DNA of 64,000 nt from Gordonia spumicola (GTDB lineage Bacteria; Actinomycetota; Actinomycetes; Mycobacteriales; Mycobacteriaceae). Shown here in pieces: positions 1 to 7,723 of the stretch. The translations under genes and the position numbers were made by a program. Below the pieces are notes generated by a model that was not told where the DNA came from, made no database searches, and worked only from the letters and a program-made list of their open reading frames with translations. The DNA is taken from the NCBI RefSeq assembly GCF_009932475.1, contig NZ_BJOV01000002.1, positions 310,001 to 374,000 on the forward strand, read 5' to 3'. The first letter of the stretch is position 1. Each line of letters opens with the position of its first letter.

Positions 1-129
1 GAGCAGGGACTGCGAGCGGGCACCGAGCGCTCGCTCCGCGAGTTGGCCCGCGCCACCCGCGACAACCGAGGTCACCGGTTCCTGTTGGTCGACCTCGCGA
101 ACCTCGTCCGGCCCGCGACGCTGTTCTGA
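1..129 (+). CDS. C-terminal end of a PknG-like serine/threonine kinase (partial)
   Basis: An open frame enters from the left edge and stops with TGA at 127-129; 42 residues are visible. The tail ends in LVDLANLVRPATLF. This resembles the extreme C-terminus of actinobacterial PknG proteins, which end in a TPR domain followed by a short motif of the type ANxVRPxxTF. That match is from memory and rests on few residues. PknG is a soluble kinase that senses amino-acid supply and acts through GarA. The neighbouring HtaA gene is convergent and its stop lies 4 bp away. No catalytic part of the kinase is inside the window. Confidence 0.4.
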   Translation, partial: EQGLRAGTERSLRELARATRDNRGHRFLLVDLANLVRPATLF

Positions 130-133
130 CGAG

Positions 134-1207
134 TCAGAACCGCAACGACACCGGCGCCGCCTGGCCGACCGACAGTGCGGCGAGCGACGTCGGCGCGATC
201 CCCGGCCGGAACGCGGCCCGGACACCGGTGAGGTCGGCGGTCCGCGCGAGGCGCGCCGCCTGATCGGCGGTCAAGTACAAGTCGGCCAGATCGATGCGGC
301 GGAGCGCGTCGTCACCGTTCATGTCCGTGCTCGACGTCCGCATGGACAGCACCGCATGGCGGCCGTCGACGCGGACGATCGGGTCGGCGAGTGCGATCTC
401 GAGAAGGTGGAACTTGGTGTAGGCGACGACGGTCCCGCGGTATCGCAGTGTGCCGCGGCCGCCGCGGAGCGTGCTGCCTGCGAGCTCGAACGACATCCGG
501 CCCGCATCGTCGACACCGGCTCCGTCCTTTCCGGCGAGCGCACCACCCGTGCGTTCGACGCTCGACGCGAACGACGGCGAGTATCCCCACACGAGATTGC
601 GCGCCGGGGCCTTCGGCGTGTTCGGGCCGGGGTCGGTCGAGTAGTCGAGCGGGACGAACTTCTCCTGGGCGGCGTTGACGGCGTCCGCCGCACCGTAGGT
701 GTAGACGCCCCACCGCTTGCCCGCGGGAGTCTTCTCGGGCGTCGCGAGTGTGAGTCGCGCGGTGAATCGGCCGGCCGCGTCGAGCGGGACCCACTGCTGG
801 CGAACGGTGCGCCGCAGGTCGAACGGCGCGTTCGGCACCTTGGCGAGCGCCGACCGGGACAGCGCCCACTTGGTCTTCGACCGCACTTCGGCGCGGGTGG
901 ACGCCGGTGCTCCCTTGGACGGTTGCCACACGGGAGCGAAGCCGCCGAAGGTGACGAACGTTCCGTGCGGGACGCCGGGCGGCACCGGAACCGGCAGTCC
1001 GGACGTGTTCGACCGCGGGTCGAAGCCGGTCCCCTTGACGACCACCTGGTCGCCCGGGTGCAGGGTGACGCCCGCCGCCGGGGTGACGCCGTCGGCGAGG
1101 AACACCGCGATCGTCGGTCGCGTGGGGGCGGCGGTCGCGACACCGACGCCGGTGAGGCAACTCGCGGCGACGACGGCGACGGCGAACAGAACGCGCAACT
1201 TAGACAT
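134..1207 (-). CDS. Secreted HtaA-domain protein (haem-uptake-like)
   Basis: The 357-residue protein has a Sec signal peptide (hydrophobic residues about 7-26, AxA-type cleavage near ATAA). Its C-terminal half holds the HtaA signature: a W/Y-G-x-S-F start, then GTLRYRGTVVAY, then a KFHLLEIALADP strand. HtaA domains bind haem or haemoglobin at the surface of corynebacteria. No C-terminal membrane anchor is visible, so the product is probably secreted or loosely attached. The ATG is chosen because a TAGGCT -10 lies 6 bases upstream, giving a leaderless mRNA. An iron-box-like sequence overlaps that promoter, which agrees with an iron or haem role. The haem ligand was not identified. Confidence 0.75.
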   Translation of the reverse strand: MSKLRVLFAVAVVAASCLTGVGVATAAPTRPTIAVFLADGVTPAAGVTLHPGDQVVVKGTGFDPRSNTSGLPVPVPPGVPHGTFVTFGGFAPVWQPSKGAPASTRAEVRSKTKWALSRSALAKVPNAPFDLRRTVRQQWVPLDAAGRFTARLTLATPEKTPAGKRWGVYTYGAADAVNAAQEKFVPLDYSTDPGPNTPKAPARNLVWGYSPSFASSVERTGGALAGKDGAGVDDAGRMSFELAGSTLRGGRGTLRYRGTVVAYTKFHLLEIALADPIVRVDGRHAVLSMRTSSTDMNGDDALRRIDLADLYLTADQAARLARTADLTGVRAAFRPGIAPTSLAALSVGQAAPVSLRF

Positions 1208-1225
1208 GAGCAGAGCCTAACCTAT
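1207..1225 (-). promoter_or_regulatory. IdeR/DtxR-like iron box over a leaderless promoter
   Basis: Reading the minus strand from 1225, the sequence contains TAGGTTAGGCT, identical to 11 consecutive bases of the mycobacterial/corynebacterial iron box. The second half-site is weak. I count about 14 of 19 matches to the palindromic consensus. The -10 hexamer TAGGCT (1219-1214) is inside the box, so an iron-loaded repressor bound here would block the promoter of the HtaA gene. Confidence 0.6.
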
Positions 1226-1305
1226 GCAGTTCGGCGCGGAGAGGGTCGGAAGTCCCGTGCCGATTTCTTCAAGAACCTTGGCCCGAGCCGGGGCAGGATC
1301 GAGAC

Positions 1306-1698
1306 ATGACCACACGAACTGACACCAACATCTGGCCCGGCATCACCTACGACGACGCGCTCGCCGCCCGCACCTGGCTCGCGGCCCTCGGTTTCGAAGC
1401 GGGCGTCTGCGTGGAGGGCGACGGCCCCGGCGAGGTCACGCATTCGGAGATGCTCTGGCCCGACGGCGGCCGCGTGATGATCCACTCCACGTGCAAGACC
1501 GACACCACGTTCACCACGCCCGCGGGCAGCGCGAGCGTGTACGTCGTGGTCATCGACCCGGACGCCGTGTACGCCAGAGCCACCGCGCTCGGCGCGCGAC
1601 TGGTGCGCGACATGGCAGAGGAGGACTATGGATCGCGAGGCTTCTCCATCGCCGACCCGGAGGGCAACCTGTGGAGTTTCGGGACGTACGCGGGCTGA
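1306..1698 (+). CDS. VOC (glyoxalase/bleomycin-resistance) family protein
   Basis: This 130-residue protein has the short two-module vicinal oxygen chelate fold: an N-terminal DDALAARTWLAALGFEAG helix-strand unit and a C-terminal end RGFSIADPEGNLWSFGTY, the usual metal-ligand strand of PhnB/YdeO-like VOC proteins. The ATG lies after a CAGGA ribosome site. The downstream AraC gene starts inside it (GTG at 1671), so the two are translationally coupled. The substrate cannot be read from sequence. A second VOC/AraC pair occurs at 16999-17848. Confidence 0.8.
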   Translation: MTTRTDTNIWPGITYDDALAARTWLAALGFEAGVCVEGDGPGEVTHSEMLWPDGGRVMIHSTCKTDTTFTTPAGSASVYVVVIDPDAVYARATALGARLVRDMAEEDYGSRGFSIADPEGNLWSFGTYAG

Positions 1699-2441
1699 CC
1701 GCACGCCTGTCACGCGCCGGTGTGCGCGTGGTCCCGTACGACGTCGTCGGCACCCGCCCCGGCGTTCACCTCGGCCTGCCGTCGCCGACCGTTACCGTGG
1801 TGATCGACCTGCGCGACGGCCTCCTCCTGACCGGGCCCGGACTGGACGGTCCGACGTCGTTCCGCTGCGGCATCGGCGGCCTGCACATGTCGCCGTTCGT
1901 CATCCATCACGACGGCGTGCAGCGGGGTGTGCAGTTGTCGCTCACCCCCGGCGCCGTGCGACGCCTGTTCGACGTGCCGGTCCGCGCCCTCGGACCGTCG
2001 ACGTTCGAGGTGGCCGACGTCGACCAGTCGTTCGCGGCGCGGCTCGTCGACGCCGCCGCAACCGGTGCGATCGGCTCGGTACTCGCCGAACGACTCTCCG
2101 ACTCGTGGACCGGCGTCGACCCCGACGCGGTCCGCGCGTGGCGGGACATCGTCCGCACCGGGGGCCGCGTGAGCGTGTCGCACCTGGTGGAGCGCTCCGG
2201 CCGGTCGGCGCGACGTCTGACCGGCGTGTTCACATCCGAGTTCGGCATCGGTCCGAAGCAGGCCGCACGCCTAGTCAGGTTCGACGCGGCCCGACACGCA
2301 CTCGAAGCAGGCACTCCGGCCTGCGACGTCGCCGCGACGGGCGGCTACGCCGACCAAGCTCATCTGTCGCGGGAGTTCGTCGACTTCACCGGCCTTCCGC
2401 CGTCCCGCTTCCTCCAGAATCGTCGGGCCGAGTTCGCCTGA
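1671..2441 (+). CDS. AraC-family transcriptional regulator
   Basis: The protein has about 256 residues from the GTG at 1671, which overlaps the last 28 bases of the VOC gene. The C-terminal 90 residues form the double helix-turn-helix of AraC regulators (HLVERSGRSARRLTGVFTSE, then ACDVAATGGYADQAHLSREF and FTGLPPSRF). The N-terminal 140 residues resemble the DUF6597-like sensor part of actinobacterial AraC proteins. The frame is open further upstream, but that stretch only re-reads the VOC gene, so the internal GTG is preferred. It probably regulates its own VOC partner. Confidence 0.8.
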   Translation: MEFRDVRGLTARLSRAGVRVVPYDVVGTRPGVHLGLPSPTVTVVIDLRDGLLLTGPGLDGPTSFRCGIGGLHMSPFVIHHDGVQRGVQLSLTPGAVRRLFDVPVRALGPSTFEVADVDQSFAARLVDAAATGAIGSVLAERLSDSWTGVDPDAVRAWRDIVRTGGRVSVSHLVERSGRSARRLTGVFTSEFGIGPKQAARLVRFDAARHALEAGTPACDVAATGGYADQAHLSREFVDFTGLPPSRFLQNRRAEFA

Positions 2442-2465
2442 GGTGTGTCCCCTAGGCTGAACCAC

Positions 2466-3713
2466 GTGATCGAGTCCCCCGCCCGCACCAGGCTCCTGCT
2501 CGGCGACCTCGGGGCGCTGCTCCTGGACGCCGGACTGTCCGTGACCGAAGTCCACACACGGCTGTCGCAGATCGCCGCGTCCGTGAAAGCACCCGTCACG
2601 GTGTCCGTCCTCCCGAAGGAGGTGTTCGTCGCCGACGCCGCATCGGGTGAGACGACCACGGTCCAGGCCGCGGGCACCGAACTGTCCATGCGGCAGACGG
2701 CGATCGCCAACCGCCTCGCCGAACGCGTGCGCCTGGGCCTCGACTCGTTCGCCGACCTGCCCGAACTGATAGGCGACGTCCGCCGCATCACCCGCCGACG
2801 CCCCGACATGCAGATGGTGATCGGGTCGGCACTGGTGGCGGCCGGGTTGGCCGTCTTGTTCCGGTGCCCGTGGTGGGCGGTCGTGACGTCGACGATCGCC
2901 GGGCTCGTCGTCGGCGTCTGCGTGATCGTGATCCGACGGGTGCCGACGTCGGTCGCCATCCTGCCGTTCGTGGTCGCCTTCGTCTCGACGAGCCTCGTCG
3001 GGACCACCGCACAGGTCTTCGGCCTCGGACCGGTCCCGCTGTACGCGGTGTGCGCCCCCGTCGCGGTCCTCGTTCCGGGCGCCCTCATCACGAACGCCCT
3101 GCTCGAATTGACGGCCGCCGACGTCGTGACCGGCTCGTCACGATTGATGTACGGCGTGATCATGCTCGGCTTCATGGCGGCGGGCATCAGCGCAGGTGCC
3201 CGCCTCACCGACACCAGGTTGGACGAGTCGTCGGCGCGCAAGCTGACCGAGGCTCCCGGCCTCACCGGGCATCTCGGCTGGCAGGCGCACCCGCCGACCT
3301 GGTTGTCGTGGGTGGGCGTCGTGTTCCTCGCGGTGGGCGTCGGAGCCGCGTTCGGCGCCGGTTTCCGACTCAGCGCGGTCGCCCTCGCCGTCATGACCGG
3401 CGTGTACGCGGTGCTGACGGTCCTCGGCCCCGTGATCGGCGACATCCAGGCCACCGGGGTCATCGCCTGCATCGTGTTCGCCGCCTCCCAAGCCGTCGAA
3501 CGACGGACGCCGGCGATCCCGTCGGTCGCCTTCTTCTTTCCGGCGTTCCTGCTGCTGGTCCCCGGAACCGTCGGCCTGGTCGCGCTGGCCGCTTCCGACA
3601 CCAACGGCATCGCCCTCGCCGTCGGCACCTTCGTCAGCCTCTGCATCGGTGTGAAGGTCGGCGAGTTCGTCTCCGCGATCGGCCTTCCGTCCCGATCCGG
3701 CGAAGCTCCCTGA
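2466..3713 (+). CDS. Threonine/serine exporter family membrane protein (ThrE-like)
   Basis: The 415-residue protein has an N-terminal soluble domain of about 115 residues (LLLGDLGALLLDAGLSVTEV, typical of DUF1212/ThrE) followed by about ten hydrophobic segments, including MVIGSALVAAGLAVLF and SVAFFFPAFLLLVPG. ThrE exports threonine and serine in Corynebacterium. Rv3737 of M. tuberculosis is a family member next to an AraC gene, as here. A GTG at 2445 is also in frame, but a TAGGCT -10 at 2452-2457 followed by GTG at 2466 suggests a leaderless start at 2466. Substrate is inferred from family only. Confidence 0.8.
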   Translation: MIESPARTRLLLGDLGALLLDAGLSVTEVHTRLSQIAASVKAPVTVSVLPKEVFVADAASGETTTVQAAGTELSMRQTAIANRLAERVRLGLDSFADLPELIGDVRRITRRRPDMQMVIGSALVAAGLAVLFRCPWWAVVTSTIAGLVVGVCVIVIRRVPTSVAILPFVVAFVSTSLVGTTAQVFGLGPVPLYAVCAPVAVLVPGALITNALLELTAADVVTGSSRLMYGVIMLGFMAAGISAGARLTDTRLDESSARKLTEAPGLTGHLGWQAHPPTWLSWVGVVFLAVGVGAAFGAGFRLSAVALAVMTGVYAVLTVLGPVIGDIQATGVIACIVFAASQAVERRTPAIPSVAFFFPAFLLLVPGTVGLVALAASDTNGIALAVGTFVSLCIGVKVGEFVSAIGLPSRSGEAP

Positions 3714-3785
3714 GATCGGGGCCCTCATCGACGTCGAGAGGCGACACGCCGCCGGGACGCGATGGATCGACCGATGTTCGTGGCC

Positions 3786-4841
3786 CTACTCGCCGACGCG
3801 GTTCCCGTCGGAGTCCCAGTGCTCGGCGACCTTCTTGGACGGTTGGACGCGGGGCGGCTCACCCGGCATCTTGGGGTAACTCGGCGGGTAGACGAGGTCG
3901 CCGAGCCCGGCGTCCTCGTCGCGCTGCACCATCTCGAGGAGCTTCTCGATGCCGCCCGCGTGGTCGGCGATGTCGGCCCACGGGTCGCCGCGGCGGGCGA
4001 CGAGGTCGGGGACCGTCGCGATCGTCAGCTCGGTCGGGTCGATGTCGGCGAACTCGTCCCAGGTCAGCGGGGTGGAGACGCGTGCGTTCGGCGTCTTGCG
4101 CACCGAGTACGGCGCGGCCATCGAGCGGTCGCGCGCGTTCTGGTTGTAGTCGATGAAGATCCGGTCGCCGCGTTCCTCCTTCCACCACGACGTGGTCACC
4201 GCGTCGGGCGCCCGTCGTTCCAACTCCCGGCCGAGCGCGATCACCGCACGCCGCGTCGCGATGAAGTCCCACTCGGGCCGGATCGGCACGAACACGTGCA
4301 CTCCCCGACTGCCGGACGTCTTCACGAAACCCGTCAGGCCGAGTTCGCTCAGCAGCGGCCGCACGTGGTCGGCGGCCACCTCGCGCACGGCGTCGAAGTC
4401 GCGCCCGTCCGGCGGATCCAGGTCGATGCGCAGCTGGTCGGGGTGATCGTTGTCCGGGTCGACTGTCGGCCACGTGTGAAACGTGACGGTCCCCAGATTC
4501 GCCGCCCACACCACGTCGGCCGGGATGCGCGGGCAGAACGGCTGCCCGGATCGCTTGGACGGGAAGACGATCCGCGTCGACTCGACATGGTCGGGGTGAT
4601 ATTTGGTCAGGTGCTTCTGGTAGATCTCGTCGCCCTCGACGCCGTCGGGGAACCGCTGCAGGAAGGTGGGGCGGCCGCCGATCGCGTCGAGGATCGGGCC
4701 GGTCATCGACCGGTAGTAGTCGACGAGGTCGCCCTTCCGTCCGCCGTCCTCCCCGAGCTGCGGGAAGTAGATCTTGTCGGGGTTCGAGAGCTTCACCTCG
4801 ACGCCGTCGACGTCGATCATGACCGGTTTGGGTTTAGGCAT
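3786..4841 (-). CDS. LigD-like primase-polymerase (Prim-PolC type)
   Basis: This 351-residue archaeo-eukaryotic primase-fold polymerase carries the catalytic DLDPPDG (Asp140, Asp142), the nucleotide-binding SGSRGVHV (176-183) and the third acidic residue in FIDYNQNARDRS (Asp231). There is no ligase or nuclease domain, so it is a stand-alone polymerase rather than full-length LigD. Placement directly after an ATP-dependent ligase, with an 8-bp gene overlap, matches the mycobacterial ligC/Rv3730c pair, whose Prim-PolC fills short gaps with ribonucleotides in excision repair. No ku gene is in the window. The ATG start gives the expected MxxDVDGxEVKLSNPDK opening. Confidence 0.88.
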   Translation of the reverse strand: MPKPKPVMIDVDGVEVKLSNPDKIYFPQLGEDGGRKGDLVDYYRSMTGPILDAIGGRPTFLQRFPDGVEGDEIYQKHLTKYHPDHVESTRIVFPSKRSGQPFCPRIPADVVWAANLGTVTFHTWPTVDPDNDHPDQLRIDLDPPDGRDFDAVREVAADHVRPLLSELGLTGFVKTSGSRGVHVFVPIRPEWDFIATRRAVIALGRELERRAPDAVTTSWWKEERGDRIFIDYNQNARDRSMAAPYSVRKTPNARVSTPLTWDEFADIDPTELTIATVPDLVARRGDPWADIADHAGGIEKLLEMVQRDEDAGLGDLVYPPSYPKMPGEPPRVQPSKKVAEHWDSDGNRVGE

Positions 4842-5883
4842 CGGTGGACTCCAGGACGTCGTGGATGTCGTAGGTCAGGGGCACGTCGAGCTGGTCGTAG
4901 CCGCAGCTGGACGGTTCGCGGTCGGGTCGCCACCGCAGGAATTTGACAGTGTGCCGGAAGCGGCCGTTCTCCATCTGGTCATAGGCCACTTCGACGACGA
5001 GCTCCTGTCGGATCGGGATCCACTCGCCGCTGCCCGCCGATCGCCAGCGCGACAGCTCTCCCTGTGCGACGTTCTCCGGGTCGAGCCGCATCGGCTCGAA
5101 CATCTCCTGCAGTTCGACGCGTTTCGCGTCGGAGAACGCGCTCGACCCGCCGACCATGCGGAGGTCGCCGTCGTCTCCGTAGAGCCCGAGGAGCATCGAA
5201 CCCAGCCCGGTGCCGCTCTTGTGGACGCGGTATCCGAGGACGACGCAGTCCGCGGTCCGCTTGTGCTTGATCTTCAGCATCTCCCGCTTACCCGGAACGT
5301 AAACGCCCGCAAGAGGTTTGGCGACCACACCGTCGAGCCCCGCACCCTCGAACGCGGTGAACCAGTCGCGCGCGGTGTCCGGATCAGTCGTCACGCGGCT
5401 CACCTGGAATCGCCCGGCCCCGCTTATCGCCTCGAGCAGCGCCGCGCGTCGGACGTCGAACGGCTCGCCGGTGAGGTCACGGCCACGCAGGGCGAGGGCG
5501 TCGAAGCCGATGAAGATCGCGGGCGTCTCATCGGCGAGCTTCGCCACGCGGGACGCGGCCGGGTGGATGCGTTGACTCAGCGAGTCCCAGTCGAGGCGTC
5601 GGACACCACCGATCTCGCGCACCACGCCGACTTCTCCGTCGACGACGACCTTGTCCGGGAGCTCGACGCGTGCGGCCTCGACGAGTTCGGGAAAGTACCT
5701 GGCGAGGTCTTTGCCGCCGCGGGACGACATCACGACGTCGTCGCCGTCGCGGAACACCAGGGCGCGGAAGCCGTCCCACTTCGGCTCATACGACCACGCC
5801 GGACCGTCGGTCGGCTGATCGGGCACGGCGGCAACGGCTTTCGCGAGCATCGGCGCTATCGGAGGGCTGATCGGAAGGTCCAC
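4834..5883 (-). CDS. ligC: ATP-dependent DNA ligase LigC
   Basis: The protein has 349 residues from the GTG at 5883. The nucleotidyltransferase motif I is EPKWDGFR (lysine about residue 35), followed by motif III-type FIGFDALALRG, motif IV GLDGVVAKP and motif V MLKIKHKRTADCVV. A C-terminal OB domain ends in VKFLRWRPDREP. The start at 5883 (VDLPISPPIAPMLAK) matches how LigC proteins usually begin; an upstream ATG at 5919 would add 12 residues lacking family likeness. It is the first gene of an operon with the primase-polymerase. The likely role is single-strand break and excision repair rather than replication. Confidence 0.88.
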   Translation of the reverse strand: MDLPISPPIAPMLAKAVAAVPDQPTDGPAWSYEPKWDGFRALVFRDGDDVVMSSRGGKDLARYFPELVEAARVELPDKVVVDGEVGVVREIGGVRRLDWDSLSQRIHPAASRVAKLADETPAIFIGFDALALRGRDLTGEPFDVRRAALLEAISGAGRFQVSRVTTDPDTARDWFTAFEGAGLDGVVAKPLAGVYVPGKREMLKIKHKRTADCVVLGYRVHKSGTGLGSMLLGLYGDDGDLRMVGGSSAFSDAKRVELQEMFEPMRLDPENVAQGELSRWRSAGSGEWIPIRQELVVEVAYDQMENGRFRHTVKFLRWRPDREPSSCGYDQLDVPLTYDIHDVLESTDA

Positions 5884-5938
5884 TCGTTCATCGTCCACCA
5901 CACCCGGAGACGGCGGCAACGGATTGGACGCACCGGAG

Positions 5939-6439
5939 TCAGCCCGCCGGGGTCGACCGTCCCCACCCGGAGTCCTTGGCGAGTTCGGCGAGGGGCGCGA
6001 CGGATCGGTGCGGGAGGGGCGTGGTGAGGGTGAGCCACGTGCTGGAGTGGACGACGCCGGGGAACGCGACGATCGACGAGACGATGTCCAGCAGCGCGGG
6101 CTGCGTCGCGGCGGCGACTCGCACGAGCAGGTCTTCGCGGCCGGTGACGGTGTGCACCTCGATGACGTGCGGCATGCGCGTGAGCTCGTCGATGATCGCG
6201 GTCAGGCTCCCCTGGTGCGTCTCCAACGCCACGAACGCGTGGACGACGAGACCGGCGCACGTCAGGTCGATCTCCGGCCGATACCCGGTGATCAGGCCGC
6301 CGTCCTCCATCCGCCGCAGTCGTGACTGCACGGTGTTGCGGGACACCCCGGTCTTGGCCGCCAATTCGACGACACCCGACCTCGCGTCCGCCTCTAGCAG
6401 TCGTAGCAGTGCCACGTCGAGCTGATCGATGCTGAGCAT
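5939..6439 (-). CDS. Lrp/AsnC-family regulator
   Basis: The protein has about 166 residues from the ATG at 6439, which has a GAGGAG ribosome site upstream; a GTG at 6460 would add seven residues. The N-terminal helix-turn-helix is SGVVELAAKTGVSRNTVQSRLRRM and the C-terminal half is a RAM ligand-binding domain ending in HSSTWLTLTTPLP. The gene is divergent from the amino-acid dehydrogenase across a 160-bp gap. AsnC/Lrp proteins often control the adjacent catabolic gene in response to its amino-acid substrate, so leucine or valine is a plausible effector. That link is inferred from position. Confidence 0.85.
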   Translation of the reverse strand: MLSIDQLDVALLRLLEADARSGVVELAAKTGVSRNTVQSRLRRMEDGGLITGYRPEIDLTCAGLVVHAFVALETHQGSLTAIIDELTRMPHVIEVHTVTGREDLLVRVAAATQPALLDIVSSIVAFPGVVHSSTWLTLTTPLPHRSVAPLAELAKDSGWGRSTPAG

Positions 6440-6599
6440 TCCGGTCACTCTCCTCACCACTCGTCGCCAGTGTACTGAGCAATCCGATCAGCTCATCCCG
6501 AATCAACAGACCTGACCGCATGGCAGGACCGACGATGGTGGAGCGGTCACACGATGACCCGCATCACATCCGCCGGCCACCCTTCGGAAGGAACCCCAC

Positions 6600-7682
6600 A
6601 TGACCGTCGCCGATCACCGCTCCGAGCTCAGCGTCTTCTCGCATCCCGACATGACCATCGACCCGCCGCACGAGCAGATCGTGTTCTGCCGGGACGCCGC
6701 GACGGGACTGCGGGCCATCATCGCGATCCATTCGACGACGCTCGGACCGTCACTCGGCGGCACCCGGTTCTACCCATACGCGTCGGAATCCGACGCCCTC
6801 GGCGACGTCCTGCGACTCTCGCGCGGCATGACGTTCAAGTCGGCCGCCGCGGGCCTCGACCTCGGCGGAGGCAAGGCCGTCATCATCGGCGACCCCGCCG
6901 TCGACAAGACGCCCGACCTCCTGCGTGCCTACGGCAGGTTCGTCGACACCCTCGGCGGCCGCTACATCACGGCGGGCGACGTCGGGACCACGTCCGACGA
7001 CATGGACGTCATCGGCGAGGGCACCCAGTTCGTCGCGTCGAAGACCGCGGCCAACGGCGGTTCCGGCGACACCGCGCCGATGACGGCGCTCGGCGTGTTC
7101 AGCTCGCTGCTGGCAGCAGCGGCCCACCGGTGGGGCTCGGCGGATCTGGCCGGGCGCACCGTCGGCGTCGAGGGTGTCGGCAAGGTCGGCTCGCAACTCG
7201 TCGACCTGCTGCTGGCGGCAGGTGCGACGGTGATCGCCGCCGAGCGGAATCCCGCCGCCCGCGACGCCTTCGCGGCACGGTTCCCGCAGGCACGGTTGGC
7301 GGACGACGTCCGGTCGGCACAGGTCGACGTCTACGCACCGTGTGCGATGGGCGGCACCGTGACGCCCGACCTGGCTCGCGAGACCACCGCGACGGTCGTC
7401 TGCGGCGCGGCCAACAACCAGCTGTCGTCGCCCGAGGTGGAACGGATCCTCGGCGGCCGCGGCATCGTGTGGGCGCCCGACTACATCGCCAACGCGGGCG
7501 GTGTCATCCAGGCGTTCGGCGAGCAGCGCGACTGGACGCACGACCAGATGCGCACCAAGGTGGAGGCGCTGCGCGAGCGGACCGCACACGTCCTCGACAC
7601 CGCGGCGGCGAAGAGCATCACGGCGGGCGACGCGGCGCGCCTGATCGTCGCCGAGCGCCTGTCGCGTGCCGAACGAGACTGA
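6600..7682 (+). CDS. Glu/Leu/Phe/Val dehydrogenase (valine/leucine dehydrogenase type)
   Basis: The 360-residue length suits the Leu/Val/Phe group rather than glutamate dehydrogenases. Catalytic motifs are SLGGTRFYPY, MTFKSAAAGLDLGGGKAVI (two lysines) and GDVGTTSDDM. The NAD-binding glycine loop is VEGVGKVGSQLVD, and the C-terminal YIANAGGVIQA is conserved. It deaminates a branched-chain amino acid to the 2-oxo acid, reducing NAD+. The ATG has an AAGGA ribosome site 8 bases upstream. Control by the divergent AsnC protein is likely. The exact substrate is not fixed by the visible motifs. Confidence 0.85.
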   Translation: MTVADHRSELSVFSHPDMTIDPPHEQIVFCRDAATGLRAIIAIHSTTLGPSLGGTRFYPYASESDALGDVLRLSRGMTFKSAAAGLDLGGGKAVIIGDPAVDKTPDLLRAYGRFVDTLGGRYITAGDVGTTSDDMDVIGEGTQFVASKTAANGGSGDTAPMTALGVFSSLLAAAAHRWGSADLAGRTVGVEGVGKVGSQLVDLLLAAGATVIAAERNPAARDAFAARFPQARLADDVRSAQVDVYAPCAMGGTVTPDLARETTATVVCGAANNQLSSPEVERILGGRGIVWAPDYIANAGGVIQAFGEQRDWTHDQMRTKVEALRERTAHVLDTAAAKSITAGDAARLIVAERLSRAERD

Positions 7683-7708
7683 ACGGCCCCTGTCGATCGT
7701 TTGATCCA

Positions 7709-7723
7709 CTAGGGTCCAAGGGC
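7709..7723 (+). promoter_or_regulatory. -10 element of the first phospholipase C gene
   Basis: CTAGGGTC at 7709-7716 contains the hexamer TAGGGT 8 bases before the ATG. The same octamer lies 9 bases after its own -10 end before the GTG of the second phospholipase gene. This supports a leaderless promoter duplicated with the gene. Confidence 0.5.
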
